Assembly (NCBI GenBank): GCA_937975765.1
Contig: CALJUR010000047.1
Coordinates: forward strand, 1-64,000
DNA: 64,000 nt
Origin: an uncultured Myxococcales bacterium
Lineage (GTDB): Bacteria > Myxococcota_A > UBA9042 > DTJE01
Direction: 5' to 3'
Below are positions 1-10,291 of the stretch, piece by piece. Numbering within the stretch: the stretch's first letter is position 1; each line of letters starts with the position of its first letter. Position numbers and translations under genes: made by a program. A model generated the notes under the pieces. It did not search any database and had not been told where the DNA came from. It saw only the letters and a program-made list of their open reading frames with translations.

Positions 1-905
1 GCCCCGCCCTGGCAGGTATCGACCAGCGTGCACGCGTCGCCGTCGTCGCAGCCCGCGCCGTTCATCGGCACCGGGTTCCGGTCGCACTCATGACTGGTGA
101 CCCCGGTCGACCGGCAGGCGCCGACGTTGCACGCGTCCGACTGGGCCGAGCAGTCCACCGCCGTCCCGGCGCGGCAGGTGCCGGACGAGCAGGCGTCCCC
201 GGCGGTGCAACCGTTCCCGTCGGCATCACAACCGACCCCCTCGTTCCGGGCACGGCATCCGTCGCAGCAGGTCCCGTTCGTGCTGCACGTGCACGGGCAA
301 CTGGTGGACAGCACGTTGGTGCTGGTCCAGGTGTGCGTCCCCCCTCTCACGATCCAGTCGTAGGTCGCCGTCTTCAGCCCCTCGCCGAACCACGGGTCCA
401 TGTAGGAAACGGTCGTCCCCTCGATGCCGTGGCCCACGACGAAGTGCCCGCCGCCGCCGTCCCATCCCCACCGGATCACGAAGGGGCGCGCCCCGTTGAT
501 CTGCGTCGTGATCTCGGCCGTCGTCAGCGTGCGGCCGTAGCCCGAGTTGTTCACCCCCCAGTGGGCCAGGATGTCCTGGATGGCGCCGGCGTATCCCCAG
601 TTGTAGTTCCAGTAGTTGCAGCCCTGGCTGGGGTCCGTGCAGCAGTTGACCGTCCCGAAGTCGTGCCAGGTGGCGACCGAGCGCGTGTACTCCGCCAGTT
701 CGCAGACGCGTACGTTCTTCTGGAAGAAGTTCAGGATGGCGGCGCTGGATCCGGCCCAGCACCACTGGGTCTGCTCCTGGCTGGTCAGCGGCACCGGTAG
801 CACCCGGGCCCGCGCGGCCGGCACGGGCGCCAGCAGCAGGAACGCCAGGACCAGGATCCCGCGACAGGACGAACCCCGAAAGGCGCGAGACGGACGGCCC
901 ATCAT
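1..905 (-). CDS. Secreted papain-like cysteine protease with Cys-rich repeats, C-terminus cut off by the window edge
   Basis: Probably an exported cysteine peptidase. The N-terminus has a signal peptide (hydrophobic core at residues 17-31). A papain/C39-type catalytic site follows: the nucleophile Cys49 in QTQWCWAGSSAA, His153 in GGGHFVVGHG and Asp169 in the MDPWFGE segment. From about residue 205 the protein changes to closely spaced cysteines (CPCTCSTNGTCC, then repeats of the CxDGDxCTxxDxC kind) resembling the disintegrin-like repeats of large secreted proteins. The catalytic part resembles the AvrRpt2/C39-like papain fold; this is by motif only. The ATG at 905 overlaps the stop of the upstream lipoprotein gene (ATGA), so the two are probably co-transcribed. 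The reading frame is still open at position 1, so the number of Cys-rich repeats is unknown. Confidence 0.75.
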   Translation of the reverse strand, partial: MMGRPSRAFRGSSCRGILVLAFLLLAPVPAARARVLPVPLTSQEQTQWCWAGSSAAILNFFQKNVRVCELAEYTRSVATWHDFGTVNCCTDPSQGCNYWNYNWGYAGAIQDILAHWGVNNSGYGRTLTTAEITTQINGARPFVIRWGWDGGGGHFVVGHGIEGTTVSYMDPWFGEGLKTATYDWIVRGGTHTWTSTNVLSTSCPCTCSTNGTCCDGCRARNEGVGCDADGNGCTAGDACSSGTCRAGTAVDCSAQSDACNVGACRSTGVTSHECDRNPVPMNGAGCDDGDACTLVDTCQGG

Positions 906-1636
906 TCCGCCTCCTTCTGGAAGTGCCGCCGGCCGGCCCGGACGACCTCCGCCAGGTCCAGCCCCGACGGCCCCCCACCCGCACCCTCGGCCTCCAGCGC
1001 GGGAACCATCCACCGCGTCGGCGAGAACCGCCCCTCCCTCACCGGCACCCTCGCGCTCTCGATGGACAGGAAGTCCAGGCGCGAGGCGTGCAGTCGCAGC
1101 AGCACCCGGCGCGCGTCCGACAGACCGCCCTGCCGTGCCTTCGTGTCCGACTCGAACCGGTCCAGTTCCTGGGCCAGGCCCGCGGCGCCGATCTCGACCA
1201 CCTCCCAGTCCCCGCCGTCCGTGCGGGCCACCGTCAGCAGCGCCCGCGCGGTGCCGTCGCAAAGGATCGGCACCCGCCACTCGTCCAGGGGAACCGGCTC
1301 GGGCGCCGCGACCGCGGCGTCGGCAAGGTCGCGCCCCGGAATGGTCCACATCTGCCACGGAGCGCCCAGGACCGCCCGCTCCATCTCGCTGCGGCTGGCG
1401 AACCCGTAACGGTCCTCGAGGCCGTCCGCGATGCGGGCCAGCCATTGCGGCAGTCCGGCCTGCGCCCGGGCGATCACCTCGGGAGGCACCGCCACCGGCA
1501 CCTGGACCGCCCCGCGGACCAGGCCGGATGCCGGCAACGGCACGTCATCCCGCCCGCAGCCCGGAATCGTCGCCAGCCCTGCAAAAGCCGCCAGGCACGC
1601 GGCCATCAGGAGTCGAAGATCACGTGTCCGGTCCAT
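902..1636 (-). CDS. Predicted lipoprotein of unknown function
   Basis: A 244-residue protein with a lipoprotein-like N-terminus: charged start MDRTRDLR, hydrophobic stretch at residues 8-24 and a lipobox-like IPGC with the candidate lipidated Cys27. The mature part has no motif I recognise. It contains a PVAVPPEVIARAQ segment, several Trp residues and a charged C-terminus. A GGGGGGGA stretch just upstream of the ATG serves as ribosome binding site. Its stop overlaps the start of the secreted protease gene by four bases. The pairing suggests a surface-attached partner or propeptide-like helper for the protease, but that is only inference from position. Confidence 0.7.
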   Translation of the reverse strand: MDRTRDLRLLMAACLAAFAGLATIPGCGRDDVPLPASGLVRGAVQVPVAVPPEVIARAQAGLPQWLARIADGLEDRYGFASRSEMERAVLGAPWQMWTIPGRDLADAAVAAPEPVPLDEWRVPILCDGTARALLTVARTDGGDWEVVEIGAAGLAQELDRFESDTKARQGGLSDARRVLLRLHASRLDFLSIESARVPVREGRFSPTRWMVPALEAEGAGGGPSGLDLAEVVRAGRRHFQKEAE

Positions 1637-1731
1637 GTCCCCCCCGGCGATGTCGAGATGGAAACGTGCGGCGAGAATAGGTCCGTTTCTGGCGCGGTTC
1701 AACCGCCGCAAGGGCGGGGACGTTCCCGCCT

Positions 1732-2808
1732 TCACGCCCGCCGCGCCCACCGCAGCCGGGCCGACGCCGCCCGGGGATTGGATCGCACCTCGTCCGGGGT
1801 CGCGCGGATCGGATCGTCGGACGCCGCGGCGTACAGCCCGCCCCGCAGCCCGTCCCGGAACGCGTGCTTCACGCGCCGGTCCTCGCCGCTGTGGAAGGAC
1901 AGGATCGCGATGCGGCCGCCCGGCTTCAGCAGGCCCGGGGCCGCCACCAGCAGCCGGTCCAGCGCGTCCAGTTCGCCGTTGACCAGGATCCGCACCGCCT
2001 GGAACGCCCGCGCCGCCGGGTGCAGGCCCGCGTCGCCCTCCCGGGCCCTCGCCTTCCAGGCCGCCGGCGTCCACCCCTTCGTCGCCAGCACCACCCGAAC
2101 CAGGTCCGACGTCCTCTCCAGCGGGGCCTGCCGCCGGGCCGCGACGATCGCCGCCGCCACCTTCCCTGCGTCCGGCTCGTCCGCAAGGTCGTGCAGCGCC
2201 TGGGCCAGCGCCGCCTCGCCGATCGACGCCAACAGGTGCCGCGCCGTCCGTCCCGACGCGCGGTCCATCCGCATGTCCAGCGGGCCGTCGTCCCTGTATG
2301 AAAAGCCGCGCGCCGGGTCGTCCAACTGCATCGACGACACGCCCAGGTCGGCCAGGATGGCGTCGAACCGCCCGCCCTCCGCCGCCGCCACCGATTCGAC
2401 CCACCCGAACGACGCCGCGTGCAGCGACACTGCCTCCCCGAACGGCGCCAGCCGCTCGCGGGTTCGCTCCAACTGGCCCGCGTCCCGGTCGATGCCCACC
2501 AGCCGCCCGCCCGGCAGCAGCCGCGGCAGGATCGCCTGCGCGTGCCCGCCCGCCCCCAGGGTGCAGTCCAGCACCACCTGGCCGGGCCGCGGGTCCAGCG
2601 CCTGCAGCACCTCTGCAACCAGGATCGGCACGTGCGACCCCGCCGGGGTGCCCCCCTGCTCGCGGACGTGCGCAATCATCTCCGGGTAGCGATCGGGCTG
2701 GAGTTCCTTGTACCGGTCCTGGAACCGGCGCGGGTGCGTTCCGGCGTACCGCAGGCGGCGGCGGTGCCCCGGGGGCGTTCCGTCACTTCCCTGGCGGTCC
2801 TCGGGCAT
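1732..2808 (-). CDS. rsmH: 16S rRNA (cytosine1402-N4)-methyltransferase RsmH
   Basis: RsmH (MraW) uses S-adenosylmethionine to methylate N4 of C1402 in the 16S rRNA decoding centre. The 358-residue protein has the SAM site LDCTLGAGGHA, the family signatures ILADLGVSSMQLD and RGFSYRDDGPLDMRMD, and the C-terminal AILSFHSGEDRRVKHAF. It is about 45 residues longer than typical RsmH because of an N-terminal segment (YAGTHPRRFQDRYKEL). Such an extension occurs in RsmH of some lineages, so the start is probably right. RsmH normally sits in the division/cell-wall cluster beside mraZ and ftsI; here it stands alone between a TetR repressor and a lipoprotein gene. Confidence 0.95.
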   Translation of the reverse strand: MPEDRQGSDGTPPGHRRRLRYAGTHPRRFQDRYKELQPDRYPEMIAHVREQGGTPAGSHVPILVAEVLQALDPRPGQVVLDCTLGAGGHAQAILPRLLPGGRLVGIDRDAGQLERTRERLAPFGEAVSLHAASFGWVESVAAAEGGRFDAILADLGVSSMQLDDPARGFSYRDDGPLDMRMDRASGRTARHLLASIGEAALAQALHDLADEPDAGKVAAAIVAARRQAPLERTSDLVRVVLATKGWTPAAWKARAREGDAGLHPAARAFQAVRILVNGELDALDRLLVAAPGLLKPGGRIAILSFHSGEDRRVKHAFRDGLRGGLYAAASDDPIRATPDEVRSNPRAASARLRWARRA

Positions 2809-2818
2809 CGGGCCTCCG

Positions 2819-3439
2819 TCAGGCCTGCGGCGGGTCGGGCCGACGTCGCGCGCCGTCCAGGAAGGACGCGCGCACGAACGCGACCGCGTCCCCGATCGCC
2901 CGTTCCGGCCGATCCGCCCACAGCATCGACACGCCGTTCGCCATCCCCAGCAGCGACACGGCCATCTGGCGCGGATCGGCCCGCTGCAGGAACCCCTCCT
3001 CGATCCCCAGGCGCAGCAGTCCCTCGGCCAGGTCCACGTGCCGCTCGACCAGGCGCCGCATGCTGCGGACCTGCTCCTCGGCCAGCCGGGGCGACAGGCG
3101 CAACTGGTGCGGCGACTCGCGCAGCAGCGTCAAGAACATCCAGTTCTCGCTGCCGAACCGGAAGAAGCCCTCCAGGTAGACGTCCAGCTTCGCCGGAAAG
3201 GGGCCGTCCCCGCGGCCCAGCGCCTCGACCATCGCGTTCGCCCGGTCCAGGGCGCGCTGGTGCAGTTCCAGCACCAGCGACGTCTTGTTGTGGAAGTAGT
3301 TGTACAGCGTCCCGGTGGACAGCCCGGCCTCGGCCCCGATCGAGTCGATTCGCGCCCGCTCGAACCCGTCCCGTGCGAAGACCGTCTCGGCCGCGTCCAG
3401 GATGCGCCCGCGCGTCCTCTCCCGATCCTCGGCTCTCAT
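2819..3439 (-). CDS. TetR-family repressor, divergent from an RND efflux operon
   Basis: A 206-residue TetR/AcrR-type regulator. The N-terminal helix-turn-helix is clear (TRGRILDAAETVFARDGFE then GLSTGTLYNYFHNKTSL) and the rest is the helical ligand-binding domain. The ATG at 3439 places the DNA-binding domain at the usual distance from the N-terminus; a longer frame from 3529 would run into the promoter region. It is transcribed away from the adaptor/RND genes. The 186 bp between them hold a palindrome and a good promoter, so the likely job is ligand-relieved repression of the efflux genes and of itself. The inducer cannot be told from sequence. Confidence 0.88.
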   Translation of the reverse strand: MRAEDRERTRGRILDAAETVFARDGFERARIDSIGAEAGLSTGTLYNYFHNKTSLVLELHQRALDRANAMVEALGRGDGPFPAKLDVYLEGFFRFGSENWMFLTLLRESPHQLRLSPRLAEEQVRSMRRLVERHVDLAEGLLRLGIEEGFLQRADPRQMAVSLLGMANGVSMLWADRPERAIGDAVAFVRASFLDGARRRPDPPQA

Positions 3440-3514
3440 CGGCGAACGACCCACGTCCCCCTCCGAACGATTCACGGCCTCGCACCGCGACCGGACGCAT
3501 CCTAGCCTATTTCC

Positions 3515-3528
3515 TGAATCCGGGTTCA
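3515..3528. promoter_or_regulatory. Candidate TetR operator
   Basis: The 14 bp TGAATCCGGGTTCA has perfect TGAA/TTCA arms. It lies ten bases upstream of the -35 box of the efflux promoter, between the divergent tetR and adaptor genes. The position fits an operator for the TetR protein. Confidence 0.4.
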
Positions 3529-3537
3529 ATTATTTTC

Positions 3538-3566
3538 TTGACGGGACGCGCGCGGAACCCTATCCT
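3538..3566 (+). promoter_or_regulatory. Sigma70-type promoter of the RND efflux operon
   Basis: TTGACG (3538-3543) and TATCCT (3561-3566) are separated by exactly 17 bp and lie about 60 bp upstream of the adaptor start codon. Confidence 0.6.
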
Positions 3567-3625
3567 GCGGCACGACCTGCGGGCTGCCTCTCGAACCCGC
3601 CGCCCCTTTTCCAAGGAGACACCCG

Positions 3626-4542
3626 ATGCGAAGCCGCGTCGCCCTGGCCCTGACCCTGCTGCCCCTGCTGGCTGCGGCCGCGTGCGGAGACCGGTCCGCG
3701 AAGGCCTCGCTGCCCGATACGCCCCCCGCGCGGCCGATCGTCAGCGCCACGGGTTCGGACTCCCCGGTCGCGGCCCCGGTCGCCAGGGCCGCGAAGGCGC
3801 TGCCGGCTGCCCAGGGCGCCGCCACCATGACCGGCACCACGGAACCGCACCGCCGCAGCACGCTGATGCCCATCGTCCCCGGCATCGTCGAGAAGGTCCT
3901 GTTCAGCGAGGGCCAGCGCGTGAAGGCCGGCGAGCCCCTGGTGATGCTGAAGACCGAGGACTTCGCGCTGCGGGTCCGGCAGGCCGAGGCCGGGCTGGAG
4001 GCCGCCCAGGCGCAGTTCGACAACGCCGCGCTGGCCTACGAGCGCATGCGCGGCCTGCGGGGCAAGGAGGCGGTCGCGCAGGGCACGCTGGACCAGGTCG
4101 AGGCTGGCTACAAGGCCGCGAAGGCCGGCCTGTCCGCGGCGAAGGTGGGCCTGGACATGGCCCGCAAGGCCTACCGGGACCTGACGATCACGGCCCCGTA
4201 CGACGCGGTGGTGGTCCGCCGCATGATCTCCGAGGGCGAGTCCGCGATGGTGATGCCGCCCGCGCCGGTGGCCGTCATCGAGCAGACCGACCTGCTGGAC
4301 CTGAAGCTGCAGGTCCCGGCCGCCGAGTTGTCGCGCCTGTCCGAGGGCACCCCGCTGGTCGTCCGCTTCCCGGCCACCGGCCAGGAGGTTCCGGCCGCGG
4401 TCAAGTTCGTCGTCCCGTCCGCGAACCCCGGCTCCCGCACCTTCACGGCCCTGGTCGAACTGCCCAACCCGGACGGTGCCCTGAAGGCCGGCCTGTTCGC
4501 CGAGGCACGCCTGGCCCAGGGCGGCAGCACGGAGGCCGCCCG

Positions 4543-4546
<4 letters not shown>
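3626..4546 (+). CDS. RND efflux periplasmic adaptor (membrane fusion lipoprotein)
   Basis: The periplasmic adaptor of a tripartite efflux pump, linking the inner-membrane RND transporter to an outer-membrane channel. The 306-residue protein begins with a lipoprotein signal ending AAAACG, so it is probably anchored through the Cys near residue 20. It then shows the split lipoyl half-motif (VPGIVEKVLFSEGQRVKAGEPL), a helical hairpin rich in Ala/Gln/Glu (about residues 110-165), the second lipoyl half (LTITAPYDAVVVRR) and a beta-barrel region. GGAGAC precedes the ATG. Its stop overlaps the start of the RND gene (ATGA). No outer-membrane TolC-type gene is linked here. Confidence 0.92.
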
Positions 4547-7635
<3,089 letters not shown>

Positions 7636-7659
7636 TCCCCCTGGCGACGGAGGCCGCGG

Positions 7660-8184
7660 ATGCGCGAATCGCTGCTGCACCGGGGCCAGGCACTGGCGCT
7701 GGCAATCCGCGAGGCGGACGTGGCGCGCCCGAGGATCGAGGCGCCCGTGCCGCACGGGGGTGGCGGGGCCTGCCTGGTGGTGACCGTGCCACGCGGGCTG
7801 ACCGAGGCGGGACGGGACCGGACGGTCGCGGTGGCGGTGCGGGCCTGGGCGTGGAGGTCGCTGCTGGAGGAAGCGCGGCGGCTGGCCGACGCGCTGGCGG
7901 CCCGGATGGACCGGCGCGTGGCGGACGTGCGGCCGACCCGGGCGCGGACCCGCTGGGGGTCGTGCAGCGCGAACGGCGTGATCCGCGTCAACGTCGCGCT
8001 GGCGGCGGCCCCGCCGGACCTGCTGGAGTACCTGGTCGCGCACGAGGTGGCACACCTGCGCTGGCGCGGCCACGGTCCGCGGTTCTACGCGGCTCTTGCG
8101 GGGCTGCTGCCCGACTGGAAGGAGCGTCGCCGCCGGCTGCGGGAGTTCGAGAAGGCGCACCCGGAACTGCTGGGCGCACGGTAG
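7660..8184 (+). CDS. YgjP-type zinc metallopeptidase (DUF45/M48-like)
   Basis: A 174-residue cytoplasmic protein with the zinc motif HEVAHLRWRGH (ligands His128, His132 and, by analogy, His138; catalytic Glu129). Upstream is the RTRWGSCS segment diagnostic of the YgjP/DUF45 group, while the C-terminus DWKERRRRLREFEKA also fits. The cellular substrate of this family is not firmly known. The gene starts 24 bases after the RND stop, so it may be read through from the efflux operon; it ends before a hairpin-rich spacer. Confidence 0.85.
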   Translation: MRESLLHRGQALALAIREADVARPRIEAPVPHGGGGACLVVTVPRGLTEAGRDRTVAVAVRAWAWRSLLEEARRLADALAARMDRRVADVRPTRARTRWGSCSANGVIRVNVALAAAPPDLLEYLVAHEVAHLRWRGHGPRFYAALAGLLPDWKERRRRLREFEKAHPELLGAR

Positions 8185-8190
8185 GACGGG

Positions 8191-8252
8191 AGGCGGGGCG
8201 CTGGGGCCCCGCCCTACAGGCCCCATGTAGGGCGGGGGCCCTGTCCCCCGCC
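8191..8252. repeat. GC-rich palindromic repeat (REP-like), possible bidirectional terminator
   Basis: The spacer between the metallopeptidase and nikR folds into nested hairpins. A long inverted repeat pairs GGGCCCCGCCCTACA with a near-perfect complement across a 7-base loop, with smaller GGCGGGG/CCCCGCC hairpins on both sides. This layout is typical of dispersed extragenic palindromes. Only one copy is seen in this window. No T-tract follows. Confidence 0.55.
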
Positions 8253-8282
8253 ATCGCAGGCGGACTCTTGCAGGAGGTCTCG

Positions 8283-8699
8283 ATGGGGAAGATCACCCGT
8301 TTCAGCGCGTCGCTGGACACCGAGCTCCTGGACCGCTTCGACGAGACGTCGCACCGCCGCGGCTACGTGAACCGCTCCGAGGCCCTGCGGGACGCGATCC
8401 GCGACTCCCTGGTCCGCGAGGAGTGGCAGGGCGACCACGAGATCGTCGGCACGGTGACGCTGGTCTACGACCATCACGTCCGCGAACTGTCCGACCGCCT
8501 GACGCACCTCCAGCACGACCACCACGACATCATCCTGTCGGCGATGCACGTGCACCTGGACCACGACAACTGCCTGGAGGTCATCGCGGTGAAGGGCCGC
8601 GCCTCGGCGGTGCAGGCGATCGCGGACGCCCTGGTCGGGACCCGCGGCGTCAAGCACGGCAAGCTGACGGCCACGACGACCGGCAAGCGGCTGAAGTAG
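8283..8699 (+). CDS. nikR: Nickel-responsive regulator NikR
   Basis: NikR is a ribbon-helix-helix DNA-binding protein that senses Ni(II), usually repressing nickel uptake. The 138-residue length matches the family. Residues 1-45 form the RHH domain (KITRFSASLDTELLDRFDE). The C-terminal ACT-like domain keeps all four high-affinity nickel ligands by alignment with the E. coli protein: His78, His89, His91 and Cys97 (the MHVHLDHDNCLEV segment). The start is set by AGGAGG shortly upstream of the ATG. No nickel transporter or nickel enzyme gene is adjacent, so its targets must lie elsewhere or among the metal genes further on. Confidence 0.95.
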   Translation: MGKITRFSASLDTELLDRFDETSHRRGYVNRSEALRDAIRDSLVREEWQGDHEIVGTVTLVYDHHVRELSDRLTHLQHDHHDIILSAMHVHLDHDNCLEVIAVKGRASAVQAIADALVGTRGVKHGKLTATTTGKRLK

Positions 8700-8760
8700 C
8701 ACCGGCTGGCCCCGGAACCTCGCCCGGCATACGATCCGTCCCGGGACATGGAGACCGGGC

Positions 8761-9801
8761 ATGCCCACGACGATCCTGCAGGACACGCCGCCCGCCCTCG
8801 TCGAGGGGGGGGGCCTCCACGAAGGCTTCTTCCGGACGCCCTTCCGGCGCGCCAACCTGCTGGACGCGGATCTGATGGGCGGCGCCCTGGCCCGCCCGCT
8901 GCGCTGGCTGCGCCTGAAGGAGTGGAACGGCGTCGGCGTCGGCCACCCCGGCCTGTTCGGCGGCATCCTCCACCAGGACGCGAAGGTCGCGGTCAGCGCG
9001 ACGGTCTACCTGTACGATCGCGAGGCCGACCGGATGTGGGAGTGGACGGTGCTGGACCGCCCGCGGCGGCGCGTGCTGCCGGAGACGACGTGGCACGGGG
9101 CCAGCCGATGCGGGAACGCGGACCGGTTCCTGTCCCTCGAACACGACCTGGACCACGGCCGCCACCGCGTGCGGGCGCGCTTCCCGGCAGGGCGCGGCAC
9201 GCCGTCCGTGGCCGTCGACCTGGAACTCCGGCAGGACCTGCGCGAGTTCCAGCCGCTGGTCTTCAGCCTGCGCATCCCGCCGGGCCATCACACCTACACG
9301 CACAAGTCGCCCCTGCGCCTGGACGGCACGATCGACCTGGGCGGGCGCGTCTTCCGGTTCGACCCGGCCCGCGACCTGGGCAACCTGGACGAGCAGAAGA
9401 CGTTCTACCCGTACCGGTCGCACTGGCTGTGGGGGTGCTTTGCGGGACGGTCGTCCGCCGGCCGCGAGGTGGTCCTGAACCTGGTCAACCAGATGACGCC
9501 GAAGGACCTGCCGGGCGAGGACGCGATGTGGCTGGACGGGCGGCTGATGCTGCTGCCGCGGCCCGCCTTCGAACCCGCCGGCGCGCCCGGGCACTTCCGC
9601 GTCCGGGACCCGCAGGGCCGCGTCCGGCTGCGCTTCACTCCCGCCGGGTCCAAGCCCGAGTTCCGCGACTTCGGCCTGATCCGCATGGACTACCGGCAGT
9701 TCTTCGGCCGGTGGGACGGCGAGGTCGTGGACGAGGACGGCCTGACCCACCGCATCGACGGCTGCTTCGGCTGCCTGGAACGCATGGACGCGCGGTTCTG
9801 A
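8761..9801 (+). CDS. DUF2804 family protein
   Basis: A 346-residue protein recognisable as the DUF2804 family by its overall pattern: FFRTPFRRANLLDAD near the N-terminus, RLKEWNGVGVGHPGLFGGIL, a central block ending HHTYTHKSPL, and the C-terminal FGLIRMDYRQFFGRWDGEV followed by DGCFGCLERMDARF. The fold is predicted to be mostly beta. No biochemical function is established for the family. There is no signal peptide. It stands alone, followed by an AT-rich promoter region for the next operon. Confidence 0.8.
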   Translation: MPTTILQDTPPALVEGGGLHEGFFRTPFRRANLLDADLMGGALARPLRWLRLKEWNGVGVGHPGLFGGILHQDAKVAVSATVYLYDREADRMWEWTVLDRPRRRVLPETTWHGASRCGNADRFLSLEHDLDHGRHRVRARFPAGRGTPSVAVDLELRQDLREFQPLVFSLRIPPGHHTYTHKSPLRLDGTIDLGGRVFRFDPARDLGNLDEQKTFYPYRSHWLWGCFAGRSSAGREVVLNLVNQMTPKDLPGEDAMWLDGRLMLLPRPAFEPAGAPGHFRVRDPQGRVRLRFTPAGSKPEFRDFGLIRMDYRQFFGRWDGEVVDEDGLTHRIDGCFGCLERMDARF

Positions 9802-9840
9802 ATTCCCGGATCCGCCATCGAGGACATCACAAGTCGTCGA

Positions 9841-9904
9841 TAATCATTCGATAACATGGTTACATGATATTGGGTTATCTTTCTAGATACATTCCTGCTA
9901 GGAT
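9841..9904 (+). promoter_or_regulatory. AT-rich promoter/operator region of the ArsR-cytochrome operon
   Basis: A conspicuously AT-rich stretch in a GC-rich window. It contains the inverted arms GATAAC (9850-9855) and GTTATC (9874-9879) and the inner palindrome CATGGTTACATG (9855-9866). A weak promoter fit is TTATCT (9875-9880), 18 bp, TAGGAT (9899-9904). Likely the self-regulated operator of the downstream ArsR protein. Confidence 0.45.
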
Positions 9905-9958
9905 CCGCTCGCCGCAACCCCCCGCAGTCCCGCAGGGGCACGGCCAGGGAGGATCCTG

Positions 9959-10291
9959 ATGACCGGCTCGTTCCACATGGACCCCGAGGGCGCCGACCGG
10001 TTGGCCGCCCTGATGAAGGCCATCGCGCACCCCGTCCGCCTGAGGGTCATGTCCCTGCTGCGCGAGGGCGAGGTCAACGTGTCGCAGATGATCGCCAGCC
10101 TGGGGATCTCGCAGGCCGCCCTTTCGAACCAGTTGGCGATCCTGCGGATGAACGGGCTGGTCGACGTCCGGCGCGAAGGGGGCTTCGCGTGGTACCGGCT
10201 GAACCTCCCCCGGCTGGGCGAGGTGCTGAACTGCCTGGAATGCTGCCGCGAAGGGACCGGGAAGGAACCCCCGGCCAAGGAGGTCCGATGA
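9959..10291 (+). CDS. ArsR/SmtB-family winged-helix regulator of a sulfur/cytochrome operon
   Basis: A 110-residue ArsR-type repressor with the winged helix-turn-helix (MKAIAHPVRLRVMSLLREGEV, SQMIASLGISQAALSNQLAIL, then the wing VRREGGFAWYRL). The only cysteines are clustered near the C-terminus (NCLECC). A Cys cluster could sense metal, arsenite or reactive sulfur species. Given that it leads an operon of a tetrathionate-reductase-like cytochrome and YeeE/YedE sulfur transporters, a persulfide/polysulfide sensor is the more attractive reading, but this is inference. Its stop overlaps the next start (ATGA). Confidence 0.88.
   Translation: MTGSFHMDPEGADRLAALMKAIAHPVRLRVMSLLREGEVNVSQMIASLGISQAALSNQLAILRMNGLVDVRREGGFAWYRLNLPRLGEVLNCLECCREGTGKEPPAKEVR

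Noticed and set aside
8191..8252. A simple Rho-independent terminator
   Set aside because: The hairpins are strong, but there is no T-run and the nested layout fits a dispersed palindrome better.
8283..8699. A nickel uptake operon around nikR
   Set aside because: The neighbours are a metallopeptidase and a DUF2804 protein; no nickel permease or nickel enzyme gene is adjacent.
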